This document shows, one piece after another, positions 16,301-22,752 of a stretch of 24,807 bases of DNA (position 1 is its first letter; every line of letters begins with the position of its first letter). The notes under the pieces were generated by a model, which had not been told where the DNA came from, did no database searches, and saw only the letters and a list, made by a program, of their open reading frames with translations. The position numbers were made by a program, and so were the translations under genes. The DNA is from Thiobacillaceae bacterium (lineage in GTDB: Bacteria > Pseudomonadota > Gammaproteobacteria > Burkholderiales > Thiobacillaceae), in NCBI GenBank assembly GCA_012274165.1, contig JAAPAA010000220.1:1-24807 (forward strand). Reading direction: 5' to 3'.

Positions 16301-16639
16301 TCTTTCCTGGTCTTCGCCGACCTTGAACTGGACGGTCACCAGGCCGAAATCCGGGGCGGCATAGCCGAAAGTGTGATCGACGCCGGACTGGGCGTTCATG
16401 ATGGCCTCGAGCGGCTTGACCACCAGATTCTGGATTTCCTCGGGCGACGCCCCCGGCTTGGCGACGATGATGTTGGCTGCCGGCACCACGATCTGCGGGT
16501 TGTATTCGCGCGGGGTGACGAACAGCGCCATGATGCCCGCCAGCGCCACCGCCAGCATGATCATGGCGGTGATTTTGGATTCAATGAAAACGCCGGCCAG
16601 CTTGCCGGCAATATTGAGCGGAACCGCGCGCTCAGTCAT
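13355..16639 (-). CDS. RND efflux transporter, inner-membrane permease subunit
   Basis: A 1094-residue proton-driven RND permease, the inner-membrane engine of a tripartite pump. It has the duplicated RND plan: a helix near 24-42, a large periplasmic porter domain (about 45-355), a helix bundle (about 356-515), a second helix near 555-580, a second periplasmic domain and a final bundle (about 935-1085). The TM4 relay motif reads LLVDAAIVVVEN (D421, A422) and the later bundle reads GIVVRNSLLLIDF (R1003), both unlike AcrB. The ATG at 16639 is chosen for its GGGAG site and an 8-bp overlap with the fusion-protein gene. Substrate cannot be read from the sequence; context suggests sulfur or thiol stress. 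Confidence 0.95.
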   Translation of the reverse strand: MTERAVPLNIAGKLAGVFIESKITAMIMLAVALAGIMALFVTPREYNPQIVVPAANIIVAKPGASPEEIQNLVVKPLEAIMNAQSGVDHTFGYAAPDFGLVTVQFKVGEDQERSLVKLYNQLMQNMDRMPPGAMQPVVKPINVDDVPIMTLTLSSNKVDDQQIRQVATRLLEQLRNVPGVSFTQVLGGSLRAVNVWISPARLAAAGIALDQVDKMLQGQNVSVPAGTLVDNNRISPLQLQGFLGNAREVGDIVIGAPNGRPVFLKDVATIVDGPEEVDQHTRFAYGPASGKDGAHGEAPAVTLAIAKKAGTNAVVVANAVLTKLEQLKRQAIPADITVAVTRDDGARANDAVNTLVEHLGIAIGSVVVILVFFLGWREAGIVTLTVPLILFVVLTIGLFAGQTINRITLFALILSLGLLVDAAIVVVENIHRHLHHGIGDRDFKDVVIQATNEIGNPTNIATIAVILAFIPMAFVTGMMGPFMLPIPFNVPVAMIASLLIAYIVVPWATNLWLQKKAARSELARKASLEDAGAQKTDRLHRAYVKTITPFIEHGGRRNLMFLAVLGLLLVAMLMPAWQFIRPSGMNGPLSALGVELKMLPNDNTNTFLVEIDTPAGTPLEETDRTARAVGEVLAHNRFVTDYQTFLGMTAPIDFAALVRGDLIKRGDNLAQIRVNLVDKHQRSFSSHAIVQALNDSLKPLRQAFPQARVKLYETPPGPPVQAQVLAELYGPDYEKLRSAAPEMRRAFESVYGMINTDDSVTATMQSFTVRVDSEKAALSGVVAGQVGKLLRDYVSGLAIGSVHVDSARDPVNIVVRLPRAERQSPQSLMAIRVTNMMGSQVPLGAIAQVEQTPYGKPVYDRDQHPMVMVGGEMITSSPVYAVLALDKMLDGQLLANGVRFKTGNLGFTQATPDDVTDYHLLWGGEMRLTLDVFRDLGSAFIIALVFIYLLLVGYYKSFIMPMIVMGAIPLTLIGVFPGHWATHQAFTATSMIGVIALAGIVVRNSLLLIDFIVDYRAQGYGLKEAVIEAGAVRLRPILLTALAIILGSAIMVTDPVFGGLAVSLIFGTFASTALTLVVIPLLYYIWQQRSADQT

Positions 16640-17735
16640 GCGCGCTCCCGCCGATCTTGACGCCATTTTCCAGTTGCTCGACGTTGGACACGACCACCTG
16701 GTCGCCCGCGTTCAGACCGGACTGGATTTCCACCCTGTTTTGTTCAACCGCTCCGGTACGCACCATGCGATAGCGCGCGATGCCTTGGGCGTCGACCACG
16801 AACACGCCGGTGATGCCGGCGCGTTCGGCCAGCGCCGTGGCCGGCACACGGATGCCTTGGCGGCTGCCGACGGCAAAGCCGACGCGGACGAAATTGCCGC
16901 TCGTCAGGCTGCTGCCTGCAGGCAGGTCGATCTTGACCAGATGGGTATGGCTGACCGGGTCAGCCGCCGGAACGATCTGGGCGATCACGCCTTCGACCGG
17001 CGCCTGCGCGGCATCGCCATCGGTCACGATCGCGACCTTTTCGCCAGCCTTGATACGGGCATACACATCGCTGCTCACGTTAGTGCGCACCTGGAGTTTC
17101 TTCATGCCTTCGATCACCAGCACCGGCCGGCCGGGGGCGGCGAGGTCACCAGCGTTGGCCATTTTCTGCGTGACGACCCCGTTGATCGGCGCCACCACCG
17201 AGGCATAGCGCATCTGGTTGGAGGCCAGGCCCAGTCCGGCGCGGGCGGCCGCCACCTGTTGCTGGGCAACCTGGTATTGCAGGCGGACCTTGTCCCATTG
17301 CTGCTTCGGTATGGCTTCGTCCTTGAAGAGCGCGCCGAAGCGCTCGTAGTCGAGCTTGGCATCCGCCAGAGCGGCTTCCGCCTGTGCCAGACCGGCGTGA
17401 GCCTGCCCCATCTGGCCCTGGATGTCGGAAGGGTCGACCACGAACAGCAGTTGCCCGGCCTTGACCGCCTGGCCTTCCTCTACCTTGATTTCGCGGATAT
17501 AGCCCATGAGCCGCGAGGCCACCTGCACCTGGTCCTCCGAGACCACCATGCCGGGCAACTCCGCGCGCAAACTCAGCTGCGTCTGCTCTACCGTCAGCAC
17601 CTTGGCGGCCACAGTGTGCTGGCTGGCGCTGGGCTGTCCGTCTGTGGATTCGTGATCACCGCAACCGTAAGTCACGCTCACCGCCAGCCCAAGCAAGGCC
17701 AGATGAAAAAATTTGGATTGCGCCATTGGATTCAT
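16632..17735 (-). CDS. RND efflux periplasmic adaptor (membrane fusion protein)
   Basis: The 367-residue adaptor bridges the RND permease and the outer-membrane channel. It begins with a lipoprotein-type signal ending in VTYGC (Cys about residue 25). A lipoyl-like half (GYIREIKVEEGQAVKAGQLLFVVD) is followed by a helical hairpin at about 110-170 and the returning lipoyl half (YASVVAPINGVVTQKMANAGDLA), then beta-barrel and membrane-proximal segments ending at about 360. The start at 17735 is 10 bp after the tolC stop; an ATG three codons later is an alternative. No His- or Met-rich metal-binding segment is seen, which argues against a CusB-like copper or silver adaptor. Confidence 0.94.
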   Translation of the reverse strand: MNPMAQSKFFHLALLGLAVSVTYGCGDHESTDGQPSASQHTVAAKVLTVEQTQLSLRAELPGMVVSEDQVQVASRLMGYIREIKVEEGQAVKAGQLLFVVDPSDIQGQMGQAHAGLAQAEAALADAKLDYERFGALFKDEAIPKQQWDKVRLQYQVAQQQVAAARAGLGLASNQMRYASVVAPINGVVTQKMANAGDLAAPGRPVLVIEGMKKLQVRTNVSSDVYARIKAGEKVAIVTDGDAAQAPVEGVIAQIVPAADPVSHTHLVKIDLPAGSSLTSGNFVRVGFAVGSRQGIRVPATALAERAGITGVFVVDAQGIARYRMVRTGAVEQNRVEIQSGLNAGDQVVVSNVEQLENGVKIGGSAHD

Positions 17736-17745
17736 GTTCGATTAC

Positions 17746-19137
17746 TCACAGTTGGTCCGGCTGCAAACGGCCTGTTGCCAAACGGGCGTTGGCGCGTTGC
17801 ACCTTGAGTTCATACCGGGCCGCCACCCAATCCGCCCGGGCCTTGTCCAGTTGGGCCTGCGCGGCCAGCAGTTCGGTGATGGTCGTCACGCCGTTGGCGT
17901 AGCGTTTTTCCACAAGGCGTTGCGCTTCCTCGCTCTGGCTTACCGCCAGTTCCCGCGCCATGGCCCGCCGCTGCGCCTCGTCTGCGTGTCGCCATGCATC
18001 CGCCACCTGATAGGCGATGCCGTTTTCGGCTCGACTCAGCTTGGCGGCGAGCTCATCGCGAACGCCTTGAGCCCGTTGGATGGCGCCGTTGGTGACGCCG
18101 CCGTCGAACAGCTGCCATGACAACTGGCCGCCCACCGTATAGGAGTTTGCTTCGAACCCCACACCGGGATCGTTGGTATCGAAACGCGCCATCAGGCCGG
18201 CCTGTGGATACTTGCCGGCACGCGCCACTTTCACGGCGGCCTGCGCCGCGTCCAGCTGGCCGCGCAAGGCTGCGAGACCGGGGTTGGACTTGAGTGCTTC
18301 GTCCTGATAATCGGCCAGTTTGCCTTCCAGCGGCCGCACTTCCACACTGCCGGCTACCTCTAGCGGCGTCGCCAGCGGCATGCCCAGCAACAGGTGGAGC
18401 TGATCAAGCGCCTGCTGCACGGCATTCTCAGCCTGCGTCTGCTGCACCTTCACATCTTCCAGATGTACCTGGGCGGATAGCAGGTCGCTCTTTACTACCA
18501 CGCCGCCTTTAAGCAAGCTGTTGATGGTTTTGACGTAGTCCTCGGCAGCAAGGCGCCCCTGTTTGGCGACATTCTGGTAAGCGCGCGCGGTATGCACGCC
18601 TTCATAGGCGCGCAGCACATCGAAAATCACTTGCTGGCGCGCCAACGCGTCGCCCTGGCGCGCAGCCCGCAAATTAGCCTGGGCCTGCTCGGCATAGCCT
18701 TCGATCTTGCCGCCGGTGTATAGCGGCATGATCGCTTCCAGACGTGTGTTGAAATTATTTACCGGGTCGGGGTAGTTGAGATTATGTGGCGCGACATTGA
18801 GCGAGGCCGGACCGGTAAACTCTGCAGCGCCGAAGTCGTTGAACGTGGCGTTGCGCTGCGACAGCGTGAGTCCGAAGGCGTTGAGCGCGTCATTGGTGCG
18901 GGTGACATTGACAGAAGCCGTTACTTTTGGCAGCCATGCTCCTTCGCTTTGCTGGACTGCCCCCTGCGCTTGCCCGATCTGCGCGCCGGCGGCAATGATG
19001 TCCGGGTTTTGCGACAGCGCGCGTTGCACGGCCTGATCGAAATCCAGCGTTTCCGATCGCACAGCAGGGGCGAGGGCCAGCAGGCACAGGAAGCCGAGTG
19101 TTTTCAATCGGAATGATTTTTTTTTGGAAAGCCGCAT
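17746..19137 (-). CDS. TolC-family outer-membrane efflux protein
   Basis: A 463-residue outer-membrane channel subunit that would dock onto the adjacent adaptor and permease. It has a signal peptide (about 1-28, FRLKTLGFLCLLALAPAVRS) and two TolC-type repeats, each rich in long helices with periodic Ala/Gln/Leu, starting at LDFDQAVQRALSQNPDI (about 31-47) and DYQDEALKSNPGLAALRGQ (about 275-293). The motif PLYTGGKIEG marks the first strand region and LFDGGVTNGAI the second. The ATG at 19137 is fixed by a near-perfect AGGAGG site 4 bases upstream; the frame continues 13 codons further without function. It is the first gene after the arsR terminator and so probably heads the efflux operon. Confidence 0.95.
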   Translation of the reverse strand: MRLSKKKSFRLKTLGFLCLLALAPAVRSETLDFDQAVQRALSQNPDIIAAGAQIGQAQGAVQQSEGAWLPKVTASVNVTRTNDALNAFGLTLSQRNATFNDFGAAEFTGPASLNVAPHNLNYPDPVNNFNTRLEAIMPLYTGGKIEGYAEQAQANLRAARQGDALARQQVIFDVLRAYEGVHTARAYQNVAKQGRLAAEDYVKTINSLLKGGVVVKSDLLSAQVHLEDVKVQQTQAENAVQQALDQLHLLLGMPLATPLEVAGSVEVRPLEGKLADYQDEALKSNPGLAALRGQLDAAQAAVKVARAGKYPQAGLMARFDTNDPGVGFEANSYTVGGQLSWQLFDGGVTNGAIQRAQGVRDELAAKLSRAENGIAYQVADAWRHADEAQRRAMARELAVSQSEEAQRLVEKRYANGVTTITELLAAQAQLDKARADWVAARYELKVQRANARLATGRLQPDQL

Positions 19138-19188
19138 CAAACCTCCTGTTGTTGTATGAGCACGCAATGGGCGCACGGAATCGGAATG

Positions 19189-19210
19189 AATATTAGCGTT
19201 TAATTATATT
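19189..19210 (-). promoter_or_regulatory. AT-rich inverted repeat containing a TATAAT box upstream of tolC
   Basis: AATAT and ATATT form a perfect 5-bp inverted repeat with a 12-bp spacer, and a minus-strand TATAAT lies at 19208-19203 within it, about 66 bp before the tolC ATG. ArsR-family dimers often bind AT-rich inverted repeats of this size. No good -35 box is at the right distance upstream, so the promoter call is weak. Confidence 0.3.
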
Positions 19211-19250
19211 TCTATGTGTCTCAACCCGGATATTCCCAAATCTGGCTGGG

Positions 19251-19312
19251 ATAAAAGTTACGGGAGGGTTGCCGAACAAGAATGTTCAACGCGGGTCTGC
19301 TGAGAACAAGAA
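19251..19312 (-). promoter_or_regulatory. Candidate tolC operon promoter with repeated TTCTTGTTC elements
   Basis: On the minus strand TTGTTC (19279-19274) and TTTTAT (19256-19251) are spaced by 17 bp, a possible sigma-70 promoter with 3/6 and 4/6 consensus matches. The -35 overlaps a perfect inverted repeat GAACA-N4-TGTTC (19274-19287). The nonamer TTCTTGTTC occurs twice, at 19282-19274 and 19312-19304, exactly 30 bp apart. These may be regulator sites in the 294-bp region between arsR and tolC, which otherwise holds only the arsR terminator and the AT-rich repeat near 19200; I see no gene there. Confidence 0.35.
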
Positions 19313-19380
19313 ATAAAGCAGTATATCGTTCCGTTAGACAGTGAATTGACAAGGGACGCGCTATAGAGATAGCTGGTTGG

Positions 19381-19412
19381 AAAAATCCGACTCGCCGGCG
19401 CGAGACCGGATT
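19381..19412 (-). terminator. Rho-independent terminator after arsR
   Basis: Twenty bases past the arsR stop the minus strand reads AATCCG-gt-CTCGC, a GCCG loop, GCGAG-t-CGGATT, then continues with Ts to give a five-T run. The 11 paired bases, short loop and immediate T-run are the classic intrinsic form. It should separate the arsR transcript from the tolC operon, so the pump genes need their own promoter. Confidence 0.75.
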
Positions 19413-19431
19413 GCTGTCGATGATGCGGGTA

Positions 19432-19767
19432 TTACTTGGCAAAGCCGCAGAATACGTCGCGCATCATTCCCAGCAGTTTGAGCGTGCGGGTGTCACCCAC
19501 CCGGTAAAACACGCGATTGGCGTCCTTGCGGGTACGCAACACGCCCTTGTCGCGCAGAATGGCCAGGTGTTGCGAGATATTGCTTTGCGAGGTGCCGACA
19601 TGATCAACGATGTCCTGCACACTGACTTCCTTGTCACCCAGTACACAGAGGATTTTCAGGCGCAACGGATGTGACATGGCCTTCATCGCACGCGAGGCCT
19701 GCTCAATGTGCTCCTCCTTGTCCATCAGATCCACTTCACTCCATTCTGCTTCTGCTGCCATATTCAT
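19432..19767 (-). CDS. ArsR-family regulator, SqrR/BigR-like (candidate persulfide sensor)
   Basis: A 111-residue winged-helix repressor of the ArsR/SmtB family: helices around SHPLRLKIL (32-40), recognition helix TSQSNISQHLAILRDKG (59-75) and wing TRKDANRVFYRVGD (79-92). It lacks the ELCVCDL-type CxC metal site. Its only cysteines are C41 (after RLKIL) and C107 (in DVFCGF), the positions of the redox pair in SqrR (C41/C107) and BigR, which form a tetrasulfide or disulfide on reaction with persulfides and then release DNA. The ATG at 19767 has AGGATCAAGG upstream. It is followed by a terminator and then the efflux operon on the same strand, which it probably represses. The sensing role is inferred from cysteine placement and context. 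Confidence 0.93.
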   Translation of the reverse strand: MNMAAEAEWSEVDLMDKEEHIEQASRAMKAMSHPLRLKILCVLGDKEVSVQDIVDHVGTSQSNISQHLAILRDKGVLRTRKDANRVFYRVGDTRTLKLLGMMRDVFCGFAK

Positions 19768-19954
19768 TACCTTGATCCTGTTCGTGTAGTACTCTTATGC
19801 GCTGTGATTTCGTAGAAGGTTTTGGAAATCCTGCAGCGCGGTACGCCTTGTTGATCCAATAGTTGCCACAACATGATGCGCTATGTGTAGATTAGAAATC
19901 ATGCATATATTAAAATAATCCCACAAAAACGAGTCAGGTAATACAAATTTTTTC
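19768..19954. promoter_or_regulatory. Divergent arsR-gpmI intergenic region
   Basis: This 187-bp gap between divergent genes must hold promoters for both. An AT-rich tract at about 19891-19920 offers -10-like boxes on the plus strand (TATATT at 19906-19911, TAAAAT at 19911-19916), but no convincing -35 pairs with them. I could not identify a defined operator for the ArsR protein. Confidence 0.35.
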
Positions 19955-21496
19955 ATGAAGACCTTGCCGGTTCTCCTTATCATTCTCGACGGGTTTGGTT
20001 GCCGCGCGGAGCGCGCCGATAACGCCATCGCGCAGGCCAGCAAACCCAATTTCGACCGCCTGTGGAAGGAAAACCCGCATACCCTGATCCATGCTTCGGA
20101 GTCCGAAGTGGGGCTGCCCAAGGGGCAGATGGGCAACTCCGAGGTGGGCCATCTGAATATCGGTGCGGGGCGCGTGGTGTACCAGGAGTTCACCCGCATC
20201 GATCGCGCCATCGAGTCCGGTTATTTTTATACCAACCCTGCGTTGTTAAATGCCGTGCATCTGGCGCGTGACAACAACAAGACGCTGCATGTGCTGGGCC
20301 TGTTGTCGGACGGCGGCGTGCATAGCCACGAATTGCATTTTCATGCCTTGCTGGATCTGGCGGCGCGTGAAGGGCTGCACAAGGTGTGTTTGCATGTGTT
20401 TCTGGATGGCCGGGATACGCCACCCAAAAGCGCTGAAATTTACCTGCATCGTCTGAGCGAAAAAATCGAACAGGCTGGCGTCGGCCATATCGCGTCGATG
20501 ATCGGACGCTATTTTGCGATGGATCGCGACCGCCGCTGGCAGCGGGTTCAATCTGCGTTCGATCTGTTGACCCAGGGGCGTGCTGAATTCATGGCAGAGA
20601 CGCCGCTGGCCGGGCTGGAGGCCGCTTACGCGCGCGGCGAATCTGATGAGTTCGTCAAGGCAACGGCGATCCTGTCGCCCGACGGCAAGCCGGTGAAAAT
20701 GGAAGATGGCGATTCGGTGATTTTCCTCAATTTCCGTTCTGATCGTGCCCGTCAGTTGTCGCGGCCGTTCATCGAGCCGGATTTCAGCGAATTCGAGCGC
20801 GAAGTCACGCCGCGCCTGGCGACGTATTGCACCCTGACCGGTTATAGCGACGATTTTGTGGTGTCGGTGGCGTTTCCGCCCGAGCGGATCAAGAACGGTC
20901 TCGGCGAATACGCTGCCAATCTGGGCTTGCGTCAGCTGCGGATTGCTGAAACGGAGAAGTACCCGCACGTCACCTTCTTTTTCAACGGCGGCGAGGAGGC
21001 CTCGTTCCCCGGTGAAGACCGTGTGCTGGTGCCCTCGCCCGACGTGGCAACCTATGACCTGAAACCGGAGATGAGCGCTTTTGAGGTCACCGACAAGTTG
21101 GTTGCGGCGATCGAGAGCAAGCAATACGACCTCATTGTCTGCAACTATGCGAACCCGGACATGGTCGGCCATTCCGGCAACCTGCAGGCGGCGATCAAGG
21201 CGATCGAGACCGTCGATCTCTGCCTCGGCAAGGTCGTTGCGGCGCAGCGCGCGCGTGGTGGCGAAGTGCTGGTTACGGCTGACCACGGCAATGCCGAATT
21301 GATGCTCGATCCAGTCACCGGCCAGGCGCACACCGCGCACACGCTGAATCTGGTGCCGCTGATTTACGTCGGGCGGCGTCATGCCAGTTTGGCGGAAACC
21401 GGTGCGCTCGAGGATATCAGCCCCACTTTGCTGAAAATGATGGGCTTGCCGCAACCCACTGAAATGACCGGTGAAGCCCTGGTTCATTTTGAGTAA
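19955..21496 (+). CDS. gpmI: 2,3-bisphosphoglycerate-independent phosphoglycerate mutase
   Basis: This cytoplasmic enzyme interconverts 3- and 2-phosphoglycerate using two Mn ions and a phosphoserine intermediate. The 513-residue length matches E. coli GpmI (514). Metal and catalytic motifs are in place: LDGFG with D12, NSEVGHLNIGAG with the nucleophilic Ser62, DGRDTPP, the FRSDRARQLSRPF substrate segment, NYANPDMVGHSG and TADHGNAE near the C-terminus. The ATG at 19955 fits the family N-terminus, though the nearest AGG lies about 15 bases upstream, so translation initiation looks weak. It leads a rightward gene set with envC and ctpA, an order also seen in other betaproteobacteria. Confidence 0.97.
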   Translation: MKTLPVLLIILDGFGCRAERADNAIAQASKPNFDRLWKENPHTLIHASESEVGLPKGQMGNSEVGHLNIGAGRVVYQEFTRIDRAIESGYFYTNPALLNAVHLARDNNKTLHVLGLLSDGGVHSHELHFHALLDLAAREGLHKVCLHVFLDGRDTPPKSAEIYLHRLSEKIEQAGVGHIASMIGRYFAMDRDRRWQRVQSAFDLLTQGRAEFMAETPLAGLEAAYARGESDEFVKATAILSPDGKPVKMEDGDSVIFLNFRSDRARQLSRPFIEPDFSEFEREVTPRLATYCTLTGYSDDFVVSVAFPPERIKNGLGEYAANLGLRQLRIAETEKYPHVTFFFNGGEEASFPGEDRVLVPSPDVATYDLKPEMSAFEVTDKLVAAIESKQYDLIVCNYANPDMVGHSGNLQAAIKAIETVDLCLGKVVAAQRARGGEVLVTADHGNAELMLDPVTGQAHTAHTLNLVPLIYVGRRHASLAETGALEDISPTLLKMMGLPQPTEMTGEALVHFE

Positions 21497-22751
21497 ATCT
21501 GTTGCGGTGAACGTCAAACACCTCGCCTTGCTGGTGTTGTGCTGGCCCCTGTGTGTCGGCGCCAATCAGGTTGATCGCAGGCAATCAGAGTTGCAGGCGC
21601 TCAAGCAGCGCCTGAACACCTTGCAACAGGAGTTTCGCACCACCCAAACCCACCATCGGGAAGCCGCCGACGAACTGCGGCTATCCGAGCAGGCCATCAG
21701 CAGTGGCGTGAACCAGTTGCGTCAACTGGACGGCGAGCGTCAGCGCACCCAGGGTGAGCTGCAGACTTTGACGCAACAGGCCGACGCCACGACAGCGCGC
21801 ATCCGTCAGCAGCAGACTCAGCTTGGGCAGGTGCTCAAGGCCGCATATCAACGTGGTCAGGGCGATGCGCTGAAACTCATGCTGAATGGCGCCGATCCCA
21901 ACCAGACCGCGCGCGATCTGCGTTACCTGGCCCATTTGTCGCGCGCGCAGCATGTACTGATCGAAGCGCTGCGCGCCGATCTGGCACAGTTGGCCGCATT
22001 GCAACAGACCACTGCGCAGAAAACGACCGAGTTGACGCAGTTGCAGCGCTCGCGCGAGGCCGATCAGCAGAAACTGCTGGCTGACAAACGTGCGCGCGAA
22101 CAGGTGCTACAAAAACTGTCGGGGCAAATCCAGCAGCAGCGACGTGAAATTTCCACGCTCAAGCGCGACGAGCTCAGTCTGACTCAATTGGTCGAGCGGC
22201 TCAATCGCGTGATGGCGCAGCAGGCGGCGCGCGCCCGCGCCGCTGAGGCAGCACGAAAATCGGCCCAATCCAAGCAGGCAGATAAAGGCGTGGCCCGCCA
22301 GATACGCAAGGGCGTCGGGGTCAATACCGAAACGCCGGTCCCGTTCCACTCGGGACGTTCGTTCTCAAGCTTGAAAGGTTCGTTGCATTTACCCGTGGCC
22401 GGGGAACTCATGAACAGTTTTGGCGCTCCGAGAGAGGGCGGCGGGGTGAGCTGGAAGGGACTGTTCATCCGTGCCGGACAAGGTGCGGCGGTGAAGGCGA
22501 TTGCAGCAGGTCAGGTAGTGTTTGCCGAGTGGTTGCGCGGCTTTGGAAACCTCATCATCGTCGACCATGGCGAAGGTTATATGAGCCTGTACAGTAATAA
22601 TGAAAGTCTGTATAAGCAGGTGGGCGAATGGGTTCAGCCCGGTGACGCCATCGCATCGGTAGGCAATAGCGGCGGTCAGCCCGACACGGGTTTGTACTTT
22701 GAAATGCGGCATCAAAGCCGTCCTGTTAATCCCCTTTTATGGGTGAAGTGA
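21471..22751 (+). CDS. envC: Murein hydrolase activator, EnvC-like (degenerate LytM)
   Basis: EnvC-type proteins sit in the periplasm at the division site and activate N-acetylmuramoyl-L-alanine amidases. The product has a signal peptide, a long coiled coil (about 35-260, heptad-like Leu/Gln/Arg-rich) and a C-terminal LytM domain (about 315-426). The LytM zinc ligands are missing: the first reads SWKGLFI where active peptidases have HxGxD, and the last reads LYFEMRHQ where they have HLHFE, the same substitutions as E. coli EnvC. It should therefore bind and activate rather than cut. The start is unsettled: GTG 21471 overlaps gpmI by 26 bp, while TTG 21489 and GTG 21507 also give good signal peptides; none has a clear ribosome site. 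Confidence 0.92.
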   Translation: MKPWFILSKSVAVNVKHLALLVLCWPLCVGANQVDRRQSELQALKQRLNTLQQEFRTTQTHHREAADELRLSEQAISSGVNQLRQLDGERQRTQGELQTLTQQADATTARIRQQQTQLGQVLKAAYQRGQGDALKLMLNGADPNQTARDLRYLAHLSRAQHVLIEALRADLAQLAALQQTTAQKTTELTQLQRSREADQQKLLADKRAREQVLQKLSGQIQQQRREISTLKRDELSLTQLVERLNRVMAQQAARARAAEAARKSAQSKQADKGVARQIRKGVGVNTETPVPFHSGRSFSSLKGSLHLPVAGELMNSFGAPREGGGVSWKGLFIRAGQGAAVKAIAAGQVVFAEWLRGFGNLIIVDHGEGYMSLYSNNESLYKQVGEWVQPGDAIASVGNSGGQPDTGLYFEMRHQSRPVNPLLWVK

Positions 22752-22752
22752 A

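Noticed and set aside
13691..16660. Open frame of 989 codons on the plus strand antisense to the RND permease
   Set aside because: Its product is an unnatural His/Gln/Asp/Arg-rich string with no fold-like pattern. It mirrors the codon bias of the real GC-rich gene on the other strand.
19221..19442. 73-codon minus-strand frame in the arsR-tolC gap
   Set aside because: It spans the arsR terminator and the candidate promoter, has no ribosome site and resembles no protein.
19432..19767. Reading the ArsR protein as an arsenic or cadmium sensor
   Set aside because: The CxC metal-binding motif in the third helix is missing and no arsenic or metal resistance genes are nearby.
20246..21565. Long minus-strand open frame opposite gpmI
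   Set aside because: gpmI has full-length family similarity here; the antisense product is low-complexity, basic and unrecognisable.
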